A stretch of DNA of 64,000 bases, from contig JAXHOK010000042.1 of NCBI GenBank assembly GCA_034519515.1, positions 1-64,000 of the forward strand, read 5' to 3'. Position numbers and translations under genes: made by a program. Shown here one piece after another: positions 1 through 10,858 of this stretch. The notes under the pieces were generated by a model that was not told the origin of the DNA, ran no database searches, and saw only the letters and a list, made by a program, of their open reading frames with translations. Source of the DNA: Arcicella sp034519515 (GTDB lineage: Bacteria > Bacteroidota > Bacteroidia > Cytophagales > Spirosomataceae). Numbering within the stretch: position 1 is the stretch's first letter; the number at the start of each line of letters is the position of its first letter.

Positions 1-20
1 TCTCTAATATACGAAAGTTT

Positions 21-134
21 TGTCGTACTTCTTGTATTTATTTGAATTATTTTAATTTTTTTTTGAACTTTTGATGTCGTATTTCTTGAATTGTTGTAAT
101 ATTTTCAACCATGTCGTACTTTTTGTATTGTTGA
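21..134. repeat. Three direct repeats next to the integrase
   Basis: Copies start at 21, 75 and 112 and share the core TGTCGTAYTTYTTGWATT. Copies 2 and 3 also share a following GTTG. They lie just downstream of the integrase 3' end, where recombination or attachment sites of tyrosine integrases are often found. That role is inference; the window edge cuts off the context. Confidence 0.5.
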
Positions 135-194
135 TTAAATTACCCAATCTCAAACTCTTTGCATATTACTTATTTCTCTTTGTTATTGCAATTT

Positions 195-1284
195 TTACGA
201 CTCTTTTTTTATGTTCAATTTATCAAAAGGGCTTTGGATGCTGGTTAAAGTGCGGGTGCTTATGTGGGTATAACGCAAATGTGGTATTTATATCGTTATG
301 CCCTAATAATTCTTGTATTAGTTTGATGTCCGTACCGCTCTCGTGTAGGTGCGTTGCGTAGCTGTGACGTAAGCTATGAAATGTTACGTCTTGCAAAATT
401 TTCGCTTCATTTTTTGCCCGATGAAATATCTGTTGCAAACTTCGTGAACTGTATTGACTCTCTTTATATTGTCCTTCAAAAAGCCAATCACTTGGACGAT
501 AAGCAACGTAATATTTTCTCAACAACTCCAATATGCCTTCCGATAAAATCACCATGCGGTCTTTTTTGCCTTTGCCACCTTTGATGTTTATCACCATTCT
601 TTCCGAATGAATGTCTTTGACTTTTAGATTTACAACTTCACTCACTCTTAAACCCGCCGAATACGTCAAGTAAAAGCATAGTTTTGTGTTTCAAATTTTC
701 TAACTTTGAAAATAGCCTTTCCACCTGGCTAATTGCCAAAACATTGGGCAGTTTCAAGGGTTTCTTGGGACGGGGAATTTCAAAGAAAAATCGTTCACGA
801 TTCAAAACCTTTTCGAAATAAAACTTCACGGCATTTATTCTACTATGAAGCGTATTTTCGGAAAGTTCCAGTTTAACGATACAGTATTCAAAGTAGTCCC
901 GAAGTCGTTGAGGTGTTAAATCATCAACACAATTTTCTTTCAAGATATATAATAATTGGGCAAATTCGTTCCGGTATGTCGTTATCGTACTTTGACTGTA
1001 TGCTTTCAAATTTAGAGTCTGTACGAATTTTTCAAGGGCTAGGGTGGTTAATTACGTGAATCTGAGACAGAACTTCTTTCCCGACTGGATTTTTAGTAAC
1101 CAATCCAAACTTCTCTCTGTAAAAATTATTATCTTTCACATACCAAGCCTTTAATGTTTTGCTCCATCTTACCCCCCGTAAGTTGTCGCACACGATTATT
1201 TAATTCCTCATTTTTTTCAAAACGAATCATAATTATTGGATCTCCTCTATGCGACCCTAATTCATACTTTATTAAAATAGACAT
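195..1284 (-). pseudogene. Tyrosine recombinase (phage-type integrase), broken by frameshifts
   Basis: Reading across frames gives an about 360-residue site-specific integrase. It has an N-terminal arm segment (TLKAWYVKDNNFYREKFGL), a core-binding SAM-like domain (LKAYSQSTITTYRNEFAQLL) and a catalytic domain with SAGLRVSEV, HSLRHSYATH and LLGHNDINTT. Continuity is lost four times: near 1187 (an extra G in a G run), near 1030 (also giving a stop), near 675, and near 285. The last shift removes the catalytic tyrosine of LRYTHIS from frame; that segment is readable down to a stop at 195. The ATG at 1284 lies 3 bases beyond the ssb stop, so the two probably formed one module. As written the gene cannot make a recombinase. 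Sequence errors are an alternative to real decay. Confidence 0.85.
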
Positions 1285-1287
1285 GAT

Positions 1288-1626
1288 TTAATTTACTCTT
1301 TTATCCAGTAAAAGTATCTGTTCTGCAATAATTTCGGTAACATATTTTTTATTACCGCTTTTGTCCTCAAATCTACGAGTTTTTAGTTTTCCTTCGATAT
1401 ACACCGTACTACCTTTTGTTAAATAATTTTTTGCCAGATCCGCCAGTCCTCGCCACAATACAATATTATGCCAATCAGTTGACGACTGATTAGTTCCGTA
1501 TTTGTCCTTATAAGTTTCTGAAGTGGCCAACGAAAACTTTGCTACTGATATATTTCCCTCCAAAACTTGGAAATCTGGGTCATCGCCCAGATTTCCGATT
1601 AATTGCACTTTATTTAATCCTTTCAT
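1288..1626 (-). CDS. ssb: Single-stranded DNA-binding protein
   Basis: 112-residue OB-fold protein of the bacterial SSB family. It shows the typical start (KGLNKVQLIGNLGDDPDF), the central block SVAKFSLATSETYKD and the WHNIVLWRGLADLAKNYLTKGS segment with its conserved tryptophan. It binds single-stranded DNA during replication, recombination and repair. It is short: the acidic C-terminal tail used to recruit partners is missing, and the protein ends in LLLDKRVN. That is usual for accessory SSB copies on mobile elements rather than the housekeeping one. It sits directly upstream of the integrase in the same direction, which supports a mobile-element origin. Confidence 0.9.
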   Translation of the reverse strand: MKGLNKVQLIGNLGDDPDFQVLEGNISVAKFSLATSETYKDKYGTNQSSTDWHNIVLWRGLADLAKNYLTKGSTVYIEGKLKTRRFEDKSGNKKYVTEIIAEQILLLDKRVN

Positions 1627-1655
1627 TTTTTAGTGGTTTAATTCTCAATTTTGTT

Positions 1656-3454
1656 TTACAAATACAACCACTTTTTATATAATTCCATTTGCTCTTTACG
1701 CTGGTTTGGCAAAGCCTCAATCACATAGTTCTTGATAGTATTTCTTTGCAAAGTAATATTGTACTTTTTCTCTAACCATCTCTTCTTACTTTTACCTCAA
1801 TGACATCACCTACTTTTTTATTAGATATAACTTTAGTAACATCATCTGGTTTCGATCCGTCAATCTGTAAAATTTCATCATTTACGTTCAATCCATCATT
1901 ATAAGCGGGTGAATCACGAGTTACGCCCGTAATTCTCATGCCTCCGCCACGCATTTCTACGCCTAAGTATGGCTCGTTTTTCTCCGCATTTTTATCAATT
2001 AATTGTACTCCAACGCTTTGGAAATAAGTGTTATACGGGATGGTCTCTGTGCCAAAAATATACTTCTGAAAAAAGTCATTCATAGATTTTCCTGATATTG
2101 CCTCCACCGTTTTTTGGAATTCCTCATCCGTAAAACCTCTACCTTGTTTTTTGTAGTATTCTTGATAAAGCATTTTCATTACATCATCCAGATTCTTTTT
2201 GCCTTGTGTATTTTGAATAATAGCAAGGTTCAAAACACCACCCAAAACTGCCCCTTTATCGTAATATGAAATGGTACTATTCTTTGAATTTTCGTTTGGA
2301 CGATAATATTTTATCCAAGCGTCCCAACTTGATTCTGTAGCGGATTGTACTTGGTTACCTGGTTGATTTTCAATAGTATTTATTTCGGCAGCATATTTTG
2401 TTAAATATTCTTCGGGGGTCATCATATTGGCACGTCTCAATATATATGACTGATAAAAACTTGTACAGCCTTCCGAAAACCAAAGCAAGTGCGTATAATT
2501 TTCGTTTTCATAATCAAATGGTCCCAATGCTTTCGGGCGAATTCTTTTTACATTCCAAAGGTGGAAATATTCATGGGCAATCAAACTCATAAAACCCTGA
2601 TACATTCGGTCGTTTGAATAAGTCATTCTTGAAGTTTGGCAAGTAGTGGAGTTCAAATGTTCCAAACCGCCGCCACCGATTGCAAGGTTATGAATCAAAA
2701 AAGTATAATCCTTGCAAGGGTGTTCGCCCACAACCGACATCGCAGTTTCGCAAACCTTTTTAAAATCTGTGGTTACCTTGGCTTCATCCATTTTTACTTC
2801 GCCATACATGGCAATTTTATGTGGAATACCTTTCAACTCAAAAGTCAATACTTTTTGTGTCCCAATCTCAATCGGTGAATCAATCAATTCATCCAAATTA
2901 GCGGCTTCAAAAGTATTATTCCCCAACGACTTCAAAGCCGTTGAAATTGTGTTCCAGTTTTTATAGGGCTTTATGTTAATGGTCGAAGAAACCTGTCGCC
3001 AATCGTTTACGTACATAAACACACAGGCAGGATTAATGTACCCGTGCGAATCATCAATAAAAGAAGTTCGCACCGTTAATTCATTCGCATAAACCCGATA
3101 TTTGACCGTTGCCTCATTAATGCCGGCTAATAGTCGAACACGCCAAGTATTTTTATTAATTTTGTCCGACTTCACTGCCTTGGAGTCGCTTGATACTGAA
3201 AAAGATTCCACATTTTTGGCATACTCACGAATCAAATAGGAGCCAGGAGTCCAAACCGCCATCTTGAGATCTAAGAAACCTTGCTGTTTCGTTTTGGCAT
3301 CAAAATTGGATAATTTCATCTCAACGTCAAAATAATGGGTTTGAGGTTTATCCATCGAAAGAAAATACTCGATTTTGGGTTGGTTAAGGAAGGTCTGAGA
3401 GAAAGTTAAGTAATTTAAAATCAGACAGATAGCTAAAATTGAAATTTTTTTCAT
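1656..3454 (-). CDS. M61-family glycyl aminopeptidase with PDZ domain (C-terminal frameshift)
   Basis: Secreted metallopeptidase of family M61. A signal peptide (MKKISILAICLILNYLTFSQ) is followed by an N-terminal beta domain, a zinc site HEYFH at about residues 294-298 with a downstream glutamate in SEGCTSFY, and a PDZ domain (EPYLGVEMRGGGMRITGV to VRRDG). The open frame stops at 1772, but the next frame continues the PDZ domain (LEKKYNITLQRNTIKNYV and on) to a stop at 1656. Adding one T at about 1773 restores a protein of about 599 residues. It probably works in the periplasm on peptides with small N-terminal residues, as known for the family. The frameshift is either a sequencing error or a recent truncation. 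Confidence 0.85.
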
Positions 3455-3639
3455 AAATTTAGATTAATTGATGAATTGTTGAAATTTGAATGGTTGAATA
3501 TAATGGAATGAGATTTTAGCAAATAACCTCCAAAACAAAACTAACAATGCTTTGCTTGTTTCACAAATAATTTTAATACTGTTAATCCGTTACTTAACAA
3601 ATACTTTGTTGAATTGTGGAATGTCTTGATACATTATTA

Positions 3640-3709
3640 GACTCATGATTTAGGAATTGATTTCGAGATAATTAAATCACAATTCACAAATCGCTAAATC
3701 ACAACTCAG
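3640..3709. repeat. Imperfect inverted repeat of a short phrase
   Basis: The left arm at 3640-3673 (core CATGATTTAGGAATTGATTT) pairs imperfectly with the right arm at 3674-3709, whose reverse complement reads GTGATTTAGCGATTTGTGA. Each arm is a loose tandem of a GATTTAG/GAATTGT theme. It lies just upstream of the long TPR gene. One of several such loci in this window. Confidence 0.5.
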
Positions 3710-3735
3710 AAAAACGCCCTTAAAATCATATCCTA

Positions 3736-6700
3736 ATGAACAAAATAACGTCGTTAGTCTTCTTACTCTTGCTTTGTTTAATCTTTGATTTCCAAAAGTC
3801 CGTTCAGGCTCAAAGTACCCTCAGCTATACTGATGTTTCTGTTCATTTTCGGAATGGACAAGAACATTTTGAATCAAAAAATTATGAAGCCGCCCGAGCC
3901 GAATTTAATTTTTATTTAGATGCCAGCAAAGCTCTTCTTCAACAAGAAGATGTTAATAAAGTATGGGCAGAATATTACGTAGTGAGGTGTAGTCTATATT
4001 TAGGCTACTCAGAAACTGAATTATTAGCCCAACGTTTTGTCAGAAATTATCCAGAACATCCTGTTGCAGGAAATCTTTATAAGGAGATTGGTAATTATTT
4101 TTTCGAGCAAGGTGATTATACTCGTGCGGTGGATTACTTGAAGAAAAGCCCAAAATCTGACGAAGAGGCACAATATCGTTTGGCCATTTCTCATTTTTCT
4201 CTTCAAGATTATTCAGAAGCCCTTGAAATCTTCAACGAAATTAAAGGAGGAAGTACTGAAAATTCGGTTTCTGCTTCTTATTACGCAGGGATTATCAATT
4301 TCCGTGCGGGACGATATGCGGAGGCGATTCCAGATTTCAAGAAAGCTGAACAATCTTCCAATTATCGCTCCGAGATTCCAGGTTGGCTGGCTCACAGTTA
4401 TTACCGACAAGGGAAATTTGCCGAAATGCTGGCTTACACCGAACCGTTGTTGAGAGAAAAAAACTCTGGGCGAAAATTGGAAGATGTAGCTTTATTAACG
4501 GCGGAGGTTTATTTCCAACAAGCTAATTACGAAAAATCTGTTAATTACTATACCATTTATAAAAATTACAAATCGCAAGGAATGTTGCCAGCCGTGGCTT
4601 ATCGTTATGGATATAGTCTCTATAAAACAGAACAGTATTCACCCGCCACCGAACAACTCAAAAACGTAGCTGCCGTTCGTGATACATTGGGACAATATCG
4701 TCGTTCATTTTAGGAATTTCTTATTTAAAATCCAATAATCCAAACTATGCCTTGGGAGCATTTGACCAGGCTCGCAAAAGTAATTACAACAAAGGAGTTA
4801 CCGAAGATGCAGATTTCAATCACGCCAAAGTCCTGTTAGATTTAAACCGTGGAAACGAAGCAATTAAAGCATTTGAAGGTTTTTTGCAAAAATATCCCAA
4901 TTCAAAATACGAAGATGAAGCCAATGAATTGATTTCAGAAGCCTATCTTTCTTCCAATAATTACCAAGCCGCTTTGGCGTATATTGAAGGTTTGAAAAGA
5001 CGCTCCACTCGCACAAACGCATCGTATCAGCGAATTGCCTACAATCAAGGTGTAAAACTCTATAATGACGAAAGATACATTGATGCGATTCCATTTTTCG
5101 ATAAATCACTTTTAACACCCGTCAATGCTGAAACAAAATATGCCGCAAATTTCTGGAAAGCGGAGGCAATTTCAGCCGAGAAACGATATTCGGATGCAAT
5201 TCCAATGTATCAATCCTTAATTACCTCGGTGGACAACACAACTCCTAATTTGGTTGATTTACAAAACAGAAGTAGATACTCGTTGGCGTATTCTTATTAT
5301 AACACCAAAGAATACGACAAAGCCAATCGCCTTTTCCGTGAATATGCCGACCGCATGAAGGCTTCGGGCAATTCTCAATCTTATCAAGATGCCGTGGTGC
5401 GTTTGGGAGATACTTTTTTTGCTCAAAAGAATTATGACCAAGCCCTTCGATATTACGACCAAGCCATTGCCGCCAATCAAGCCGATGCTGATTATGCTAC
5501 TTATCAAAAAGGTTTGGTTTTGATTTTGAAAAATGATGCTAAATCAGCCAAAACAGCTTTTCAAAGTGTGCAGCAAAAATTTCCATCATCTTTATATGTT
5601 GATAATGCCTTATATCAGGAAGCAAACATAGATTTCACGGCAGGGCAGTACATTCCAGCCATTACGGGTTTTACGAAATTGTTGAATGATAAGCCACAGA
5701 GTAAATTAGCTCCAGCAGCTTTGTTAAAGCGTGGCGTTGCATTTCAGAATACCACCAATCATGAAGGAGCAATTGCTGATTATAAGAATATCCTGAAAAA
5801 TTACCCCAACGAACCACAGAGTAAAGATGCTTTGGCAGGTTTACAGGAAGAACTAAATGAAGTGGGTCGCCCAGAAGAATTTGGACAAATCTTGAATGAT
5901 TATCAAAGAGCTAATCCAACGGATAATTCAGTAGTTGGTTTGGAATATGAATCAGCAAAAAGCCTGTTTTACAGTGAAAAATATGACAAAGCTGTTCCTA
6001 CTTTGATTGAGTATGTTCGTAAAAACCCTACCAGCATTGAATCTTATGAAGCAAAATATTTAATTGCGGAGTCTTATTTAAAATTAGGAAATAAAATTGA
6101 AGCCCTGACTTGGTATTATATTGTAATAAGGGATAGAAAATATAAATCAGTAAATCGTGCCATCCAAAAAGCAGCTGAACTGGAAATAATGGCGGGGAAC
6201 AGAACGGCTGCCATCACTAATTACCGTGCCTTATTAAGCAATGCTTTAGATAAAAAAGACCAACAAACAGCTTTGATTGCTTTGATGGAATCTTATTATT
6301 TAACTTCAGGAATCTGATTCTACCTTGTTTTTTGCCCGAGAGGTTGCCAATTCGGGCGATGTAGTTTTGGGAGCAAAAAGTAAGGCAAATTTATATACGG
6401 GTAAGATTTATATGGCAAAAAACGATTATCCAAAAGCAACCGAAGCATTTAATCAAACTATTGCTCTTGCCAAAGACGATTTCGGGGCGGAGGCTCAGTA
6501 CTTAATTGCACAGATTTTGTATAATCAGAAAAAATACAAAGAATCATCAGATATGATTATGGCTAAATTTAGAAATGAGTTTTCGGGAGCATCCGATAAA
6601 TTTGTGGGTAAAACTTATTTATTATTGTCAGATAATTTCGTAGGTCTTGATAATATTTTCCAAGCCAAAGCAACCTTAACATCCTTGATTGATAATATTG

Positions 6701-6759
6701 CCGACAAAGACATCGTTGCGGAGGCAAAAGTAAAATTAAAGGCTCTCGAAAAACGATAA
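3736..6759 (+). CDS. Long tetratricopeptide-repeat protein, split by two frameshifts
   Basis: Read through, this is one exported TPR protein of about 1000 residues. A signal peptide (MNKITSLVFLLLLCLIFDF) precedes at least a dozen TPR-like helix pairs such as YEAARAEFNFYLDAS, YTRAVDYLKKSP and YDKAVPTLIEYVRKNP. The frame breaks near 4710; one more T in the T run restores SFLGISYLKSNNPNYALGAF. It breaks again near 6318, where one extra T separates SGI from DSTLFFAREVAN. The neighbouring downstream gene is an outer-membrane barrel protein, so a role in envelope assembly or in an outer-membrane complex is plausible, but no specific function can be assigned. The two breaks look like base-count errors, because coding quality is even on both sides. 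Confidence 0.8.
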
Positions 6760-6892
6760 AATTTGAAGATTTGGAAATTAGATAATTTGAAAATTATTTC
6801 CCTATCTCAACAACCTTAATTTATGTAAATATTTGAAAGTGTGCTTTTTCATTTTCAAATTGACACATCTTCAAATTACCAAATTGATAATT
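6760..6892. repeat. Imperfect inverted repeat of a short phrase
   Basis: The left arm at 6760-6800 is built from TTTGAAGATTTGGAAATTAG-like units. The right arm at 6850-6892 is its rough reverse complement (CAAATTACCAAATTGATAAT). About 27 of 37 positions pair. It fills the gap between the TPR gene and the barrel gene. Confidence 0.6.
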
Positions 6893-8574
6893 ATGCAAAA
6901 TCCCGCTTTCCATAAAATATTAGCTATTACATTATTCGGAGCGTGTTTTCCGCTTGCTCACACATACGCCCAAAAAACGGGTGGTGATGTAAAGACCGAA
7001 GATATTGACGTATATAAGGATACCAAAGTGGTTTTGCCGCAAGCCAATCGTATTTTCGAGAAAATACCAGTTTCCGCTGTCGATGGTGAAAAGAAACCAA
7101 TTCGTTATGAATTTGTAGAAAGAAAACTACCCGTTCAAACGCCTGAATTTAGTCCAACCGTTTCGATGCCCGATGATGGCAGTAGTAAAGAAAATTCCAA
7201 AGCTGCCAAGTATAACAACATCATTCGGGCGGGTTTTGGCAATTATGGGCATACGTTCTTAGAGGCTCATGCAGGGCTTCCGATGGGTGATAATAGCTAT
7301 CACGGAGTTTATGTAAAACATAATAATTTCCGCTTGGGAATCGTTGGAGCAAATTATTCGGGTATTTCACAAAACTTGGTAAAAGTTCATAGCCGAACCT
7401 CTTTTGATGCCGTAAAATTAGAAGGTTCATTGGGCTGGGAACGCCGAGGTTTCGATTTTTATGGATTCGTTCCCGAAAATTACGACTTTCAAGAAAGCCT
7501 CATTTTTAATTCGTATAACAGATTCAATTTTATCGGAACGCTTAGTAATGCCGATAAAGATTCTAAAATTGATTACACTTTCAAATCAAATCTTTCTTAT
7601 CTTTTCACTCACTTGAAAGCCAATGAATTAGTTTGGACAGGAGGGGGAATGCCGTTTTCCCGATTACTGATAATTTATCAGCATCTTTAGATGGTACGTT
7701 GGTTTTGGCACAACGTCAAGACTCAACAACGCTTTATCGTAACCTTTATAAGTTGAAACCAACTTTTCAATACAAAACCGATAAGTTTACGATAACGGCG
7801 GGTTTGAATGTAATTAATGATCGAGAGAAAAATACTTTTAATAATAGCTATCTGTATCCAATCGTGAAAATTGACGTACAGCCGATTCAAGGTTTAAAAT
7901 TTTTTGTAGGATATGAAGGTGATGTTTATGCCAATAATTTAACTTCATTCTTGAATGAAAATCAATGGCTTAATCGTTTTGTTGATTTAAAAAATACCAG
8001 AAAGACTGGCGATTATTACATTGGAAGTAAAGCCTTTTTGGACAATGGATTGGCACTGGAAGCAAAATTAAGCTACGCCACATATAAAGATTTTTACGTT
8101 TTCAATAATTCAGGAAGAGATAGCACAAGGTTTGAAGCCCTTTATTCAAATGATACTACAACCGTAAAAGTTACTAATTTTATGGTTCAAGCAAGTTACC
8201 AAATCCCTGATGTCTTCAGAAGTAATCTCAAAATTGATGTGAATATTTATAATGGTTTAGGCAACTTAGGTCAGGCTTGGCATCGTCCAAATTTCTCTGC
8301 GGTTTGGAGTAATACTTTTACAGTTAAACAAAAATTGTTAGTCAGTTCAGTTTTATTTATTTTGACTGGTTTGAGAGGTAAAAATTTCGTAACCAACAAA
8401 GAAATTAAGATAGACCCAATTATTGATTTGAATTTTAAATTTACTTACATAATATCCGACCATTTTAACGTTTTTGTGTCTGCAAATAACGTTCTGGGTA
8501 AAAATTACCAACGTTACCTATATTATCCTGTTCAAGGCGTGAATTTTCTTGGTGGTTTGTCATATTCTTTTTAA
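6893..8574 (+). CDS. Outer-membrane beta-barrel protein (TonB-dependent-receptor-like), one frameshift
   Basis: About 560 residues when read through. The start is taken at the ATG at 6893, ahead of a signal peptide that ends near HTYAQ. The rest alternates amphipathic strands typical of a large outer-membrane barrel (for example YNNIIRAGFGNYGHTFLEAH and LEAKLSYATYKDFYVFNN) and ends in an aromatic residue (GGLSYSF), as barrel proteins usually do. No plug domain or TonB box was recognised, so it is a receptor-like barrel rather than a proven transporter. The frame breaks near 7645 inside a run of five G; six G would join WTGGG to NAVFPITDNLSASLDG. It follows the TPR protein in the same direction and may work with it. 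Confidence 0.75.
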
Positions 8575-8611
8575 ATTCGTAATAGTAAGGACTATTTATT
8601 AAAAATGAAAT

Positions 8612-9688
8612 ATGAACACTGTACAAAATCATATAAAAGAATTGCTTTTTGAGCAAGATTGCGTAGTCATTCCAGAATTTGGTGGCTTCGTTACAAACTT
8701 TGATTGTGCAAAAATTGATGGGTCAAATCGTTTTATTACTCCGCCACAGAAATGGTTAGCATTCAACTCATTATTAAAAAATGATGATGGATTACTTTCT
8801 CATTATATCGCCCAAGAAGAACAAATTTCTCGGGAACAAGCAAGTTTAAAAATCAAATCATTTGTTGAAGATACTAAGCGATACATTAGTTTTGATAAAT
8901 CCTATCAGATTGATGGCTTAGGTATTTTTAGTCAAAATGACGAAAATAAAATCCAATTCCAACCACAAACCAGTAATTTTTTCAGTGAAAGTTTTGGAAT
9001 GGAAAATATCTTTTTGAAGAAATCTGTTAATACTCAAAATGATTTGCAGGTACTCCAAAAGCCTGTTGTAATTTCAGATACTACTGTCCAACAAGTTTTC
9101 GCAAGTGGCGACCGTGAGCCAACCGTTGAGATTTGGGAGGAGGAAGAAGTAACTACTACTCGTAAGAGAAGATTTAGTAAAGTACTTACGGGCAACGCTT
9201 TACCGTATGTATATGGAGTTGTTGGAATGGCATTTTTTGCTACTTCAATCTATATATATGATAATTCAAAAGCGAATTTAAGTTCTTTAAATCCTTTTCG
9301 TTCAACCAGTTCAATGACTCCGCCCGTTGTGAAAACAGTGGATGAATTTAAGGAAGAAGCAACGCTAATTTCACCCGTAACTGTTGAAACAAAAGCATTT
9401 GATAACGAAAAAGCCGTTGTAGAATCTCCCAAAGCAGAAGCAATAAATAATGTTGAAAAGCGTTTTTTTGTCATTATTGGAAGTTTCGGAAGTAAGAAAA
9501 ATGCGAAGAAATTGGTATCTTCTTTGAAGTCGAAAGGTTTTGAAGATGCTTCAATAATTTATCCGAATAAGAACGAAAAATTAATTAAAGTATCGGCAGG
9601 TGGTTTCAATTCCGAAACCCAAGCCGACCAAGAAGCCTTGAAAGTAACACAAGCAATCAATCAGGCGACTTGGATTTACAAGAAATAG
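8612..9688 (+). CDS. HU-CCDC81 and SPOR domain protein
   Basis: 358 residues. The N-terminal part (about 1-125) matches the two HU-CCDC81 modules found in Bacteroidota: HIKELLFEQDCVVIPEFGGF, then the second module around residues 60-120. One transmembrane segment follows at about residues 195-210 (LPYVYGVVGMAFFATSIYIY). After a proline- and threonine-containing linker, the C-terminal SPOR domain (about 285-358, RFFVIIGSFGSKKNAKKLV) would bind denuded peptidoglycan glycan strands at division sites. The layout puts the HU-like part in the cytoplasm and SPOR in the periplasm, suggesting a link between nucleoid and septum. That functional link is inference from the domains. Confidence 0.9.
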   Translation: MNTVQNHIKELLFEQDCVVIPEFGGFVTNFDCAKIDGSNRFITPPQKWLAFNSLLKNDDGLLSHYIAQEEQISREQASLKIKSFVEDTKRYISFDKSYQIDGLGIFSQNDENKIQFQPQTSNFFSESFGMENIFLKKSVNTQNDLQVLQKPVVISDTTVQQVFASGDREPTVEIWEEEEVTTTRKRRFSKVLTGNALPYVYGVVGMAFFATSIYIYDNSKANLSSLNPFRSTSSMTPPVVKTVDEFKEEATLISPVTVETKAFDNEKAVVESPKAEAINNVEKRFFVIIGSFGSKKNAKKLVSSLKSKGFEDASIIYPNKNEKLIKVSAGGFNSETQADQEALKVTQAINQATWIYKK

Positions 9689-9698
9689 CATTTAAGTG

Positions 9699-9727
9699 GT
9701 GAGGTTTGAGCAGTGAGCAGTGAGATA
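9699..9727. repeat. Short tandem GAGCAGT repeats
   Basis: Degenerate direct repeats GAGCAGTGAGCAGTGAG follow the SPOR gene. A weak inverted counterpart lies at about 9740-9765. This resembles the phrase-type hairpins elsewhere in the window but is less complete. Confidence 0.4.
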
Positions 9728-9794
9728 ATTCTTTCAAACTTCATTACTCAGCCTTTCAAGCCAGAAAATAGCTATTTCAAAATCCCTAATAGCT

Positions 9795-10858
9795 ATGCAA
9801 ACCTACAATTTAGAAGCCGAAGAAAGCAAAAACCGGCAAATCGCTTTCCTAACCACAGTAGTATCAACTGCCACAATGCTTTTCCTATTCTGGTACATCA
9901 CTGTTTGGACAGCCACTGAAAATAAAAAAGTGGAACAAATGGGAGGAGGAGGGTTTTTTAGTAAACTTTGGAATGGATAAAAAAGGGAGTGGTAGAGTTT
10001 TTACCAAAAATCTCGCAAGTCCATTGAAAGACCCGATAGAATCAAAAGCTGCTGAGGCGGCTGAGGTTAAAAAAGAAGTCAGAAAACCAGTGGTTAAACC
10101 TGTGGAGGTAAAGACAAAACCTGTCAAAGCCAAGCCAGTAAAAGAAGCACCTGTGGTTACGAGTAAGGTAAAAAGCCCCGTAGTTGTAAAAGAAGAACCT
10201 CCCGCAAAGGTAACGCCCAAGCCAAGTCCCAAACCCGTTGAATCGACTCCAGCTTCAAAACCAACGCCACAACCCAAAGTAGATGAAGGGGCATTGTTTC
10301 CAGCAAAGAAAGGAGCATCCAATACCAACGGAACATCGGGTTCAAGTAATCGTCAAGGCGGAGCAGCTGATGGCGAAGGTGGAGGAAAAGGAAATCAAGG
10401 GCAACCGAATGGCAATGTAGTAGAAGGTGGTTCATACAAGAAATTACCCGTTGGCGATGGTGGAGGAGGAACGGGAGGAAATAAAGGAGGTGGAACAGCA
10501 CTAAGCCTGACGGGTTGGACATGGAACGCCAAACCAAATGTTGATGATAATTCAGATGAAACTGGAATTATTAAATTTTAGAATCAAAGTGGATGGTGAT
10601 GGTGATGTGGTTGATGTTACTCAAATTGAAAGTACAGTCAGTCCAGCCGTGGCACAACAATATAAGCGAGCCGTTCAGCGAACGAAATTTAAACCAACTT
10701 CCGATGGTGATAAACCAGATATTTCAACGGGAACGGTAACCTTTAGATTAAATCCAAGATGGAAAATAATTCAAGTGCAGATCAAAAAGGTTTGCACTTT
10801 TTTTGGCTTAGAACAAATCAAAATGCTATCTTTGCAACCCCAAAAACCCTACAAATGA
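9795..10858 (+). CDS. TonB-like membrane-anchored energy-transducer protein, two frameshifts
   Basis: Read across three frames this is one protein. It has a short cytoplasmic start (MQTYNLEAEESKNRQIAF), one transmembrane helix (TTVVSTATMLFLFWYITVW), a glycine-rich segment, a long Lys/Pro/Val-rich periplasmic stretch, a Gly-rich stretch and a folded C-terminal domain (RIKVDGDGDVVDVTQIEST to TGTVTFRLNPR). That architecture is shared with TonB/TolA-type proteins. The first break is a run of six T near 9957; five T gives GFLVNFGMDKKGSGRVF. The second is four T near 10579; three T gives IIKFRIKVDGDG. The frame then runs on to a TGA overlapping the folC ATG, although relatives would be expected to end near RLNPR at about 10760. 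Confidence 0.7.
10802..10834 (+). promoter_or_regulatory. Bacteroidota-type promoter for folC
   Basis: A TTTG at 10802-10805 and a perfect TAnnTTTG box (TATCTTTG, 10827-10834) are separated by 21 bases. The box ends 20 bases before the folC ATG, giving a very short leader. Confidence 0.6.

Noticed and set aside
71..361. 96-codon frame on the plus strand at the left edge
   Set aside because: It overlaps the antisense of the integrase catalytic domain and is low in complexity at its start; no family character.
9885..10537. Long open frames on the minus strand opposite the TonB-like gene
   Set aside because: They mirror the Lys/Pro/Gly-rich composition of the real gene on the plus strand; the repetitive leucine or glycine pattern is a reading-frame artefact.
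10759..10854. Upstream start of folC adding 32 residues
   Set aside because: The added residues are not family-like and contain the promoter; the ATG at 10855 gives the normal N-terminus.
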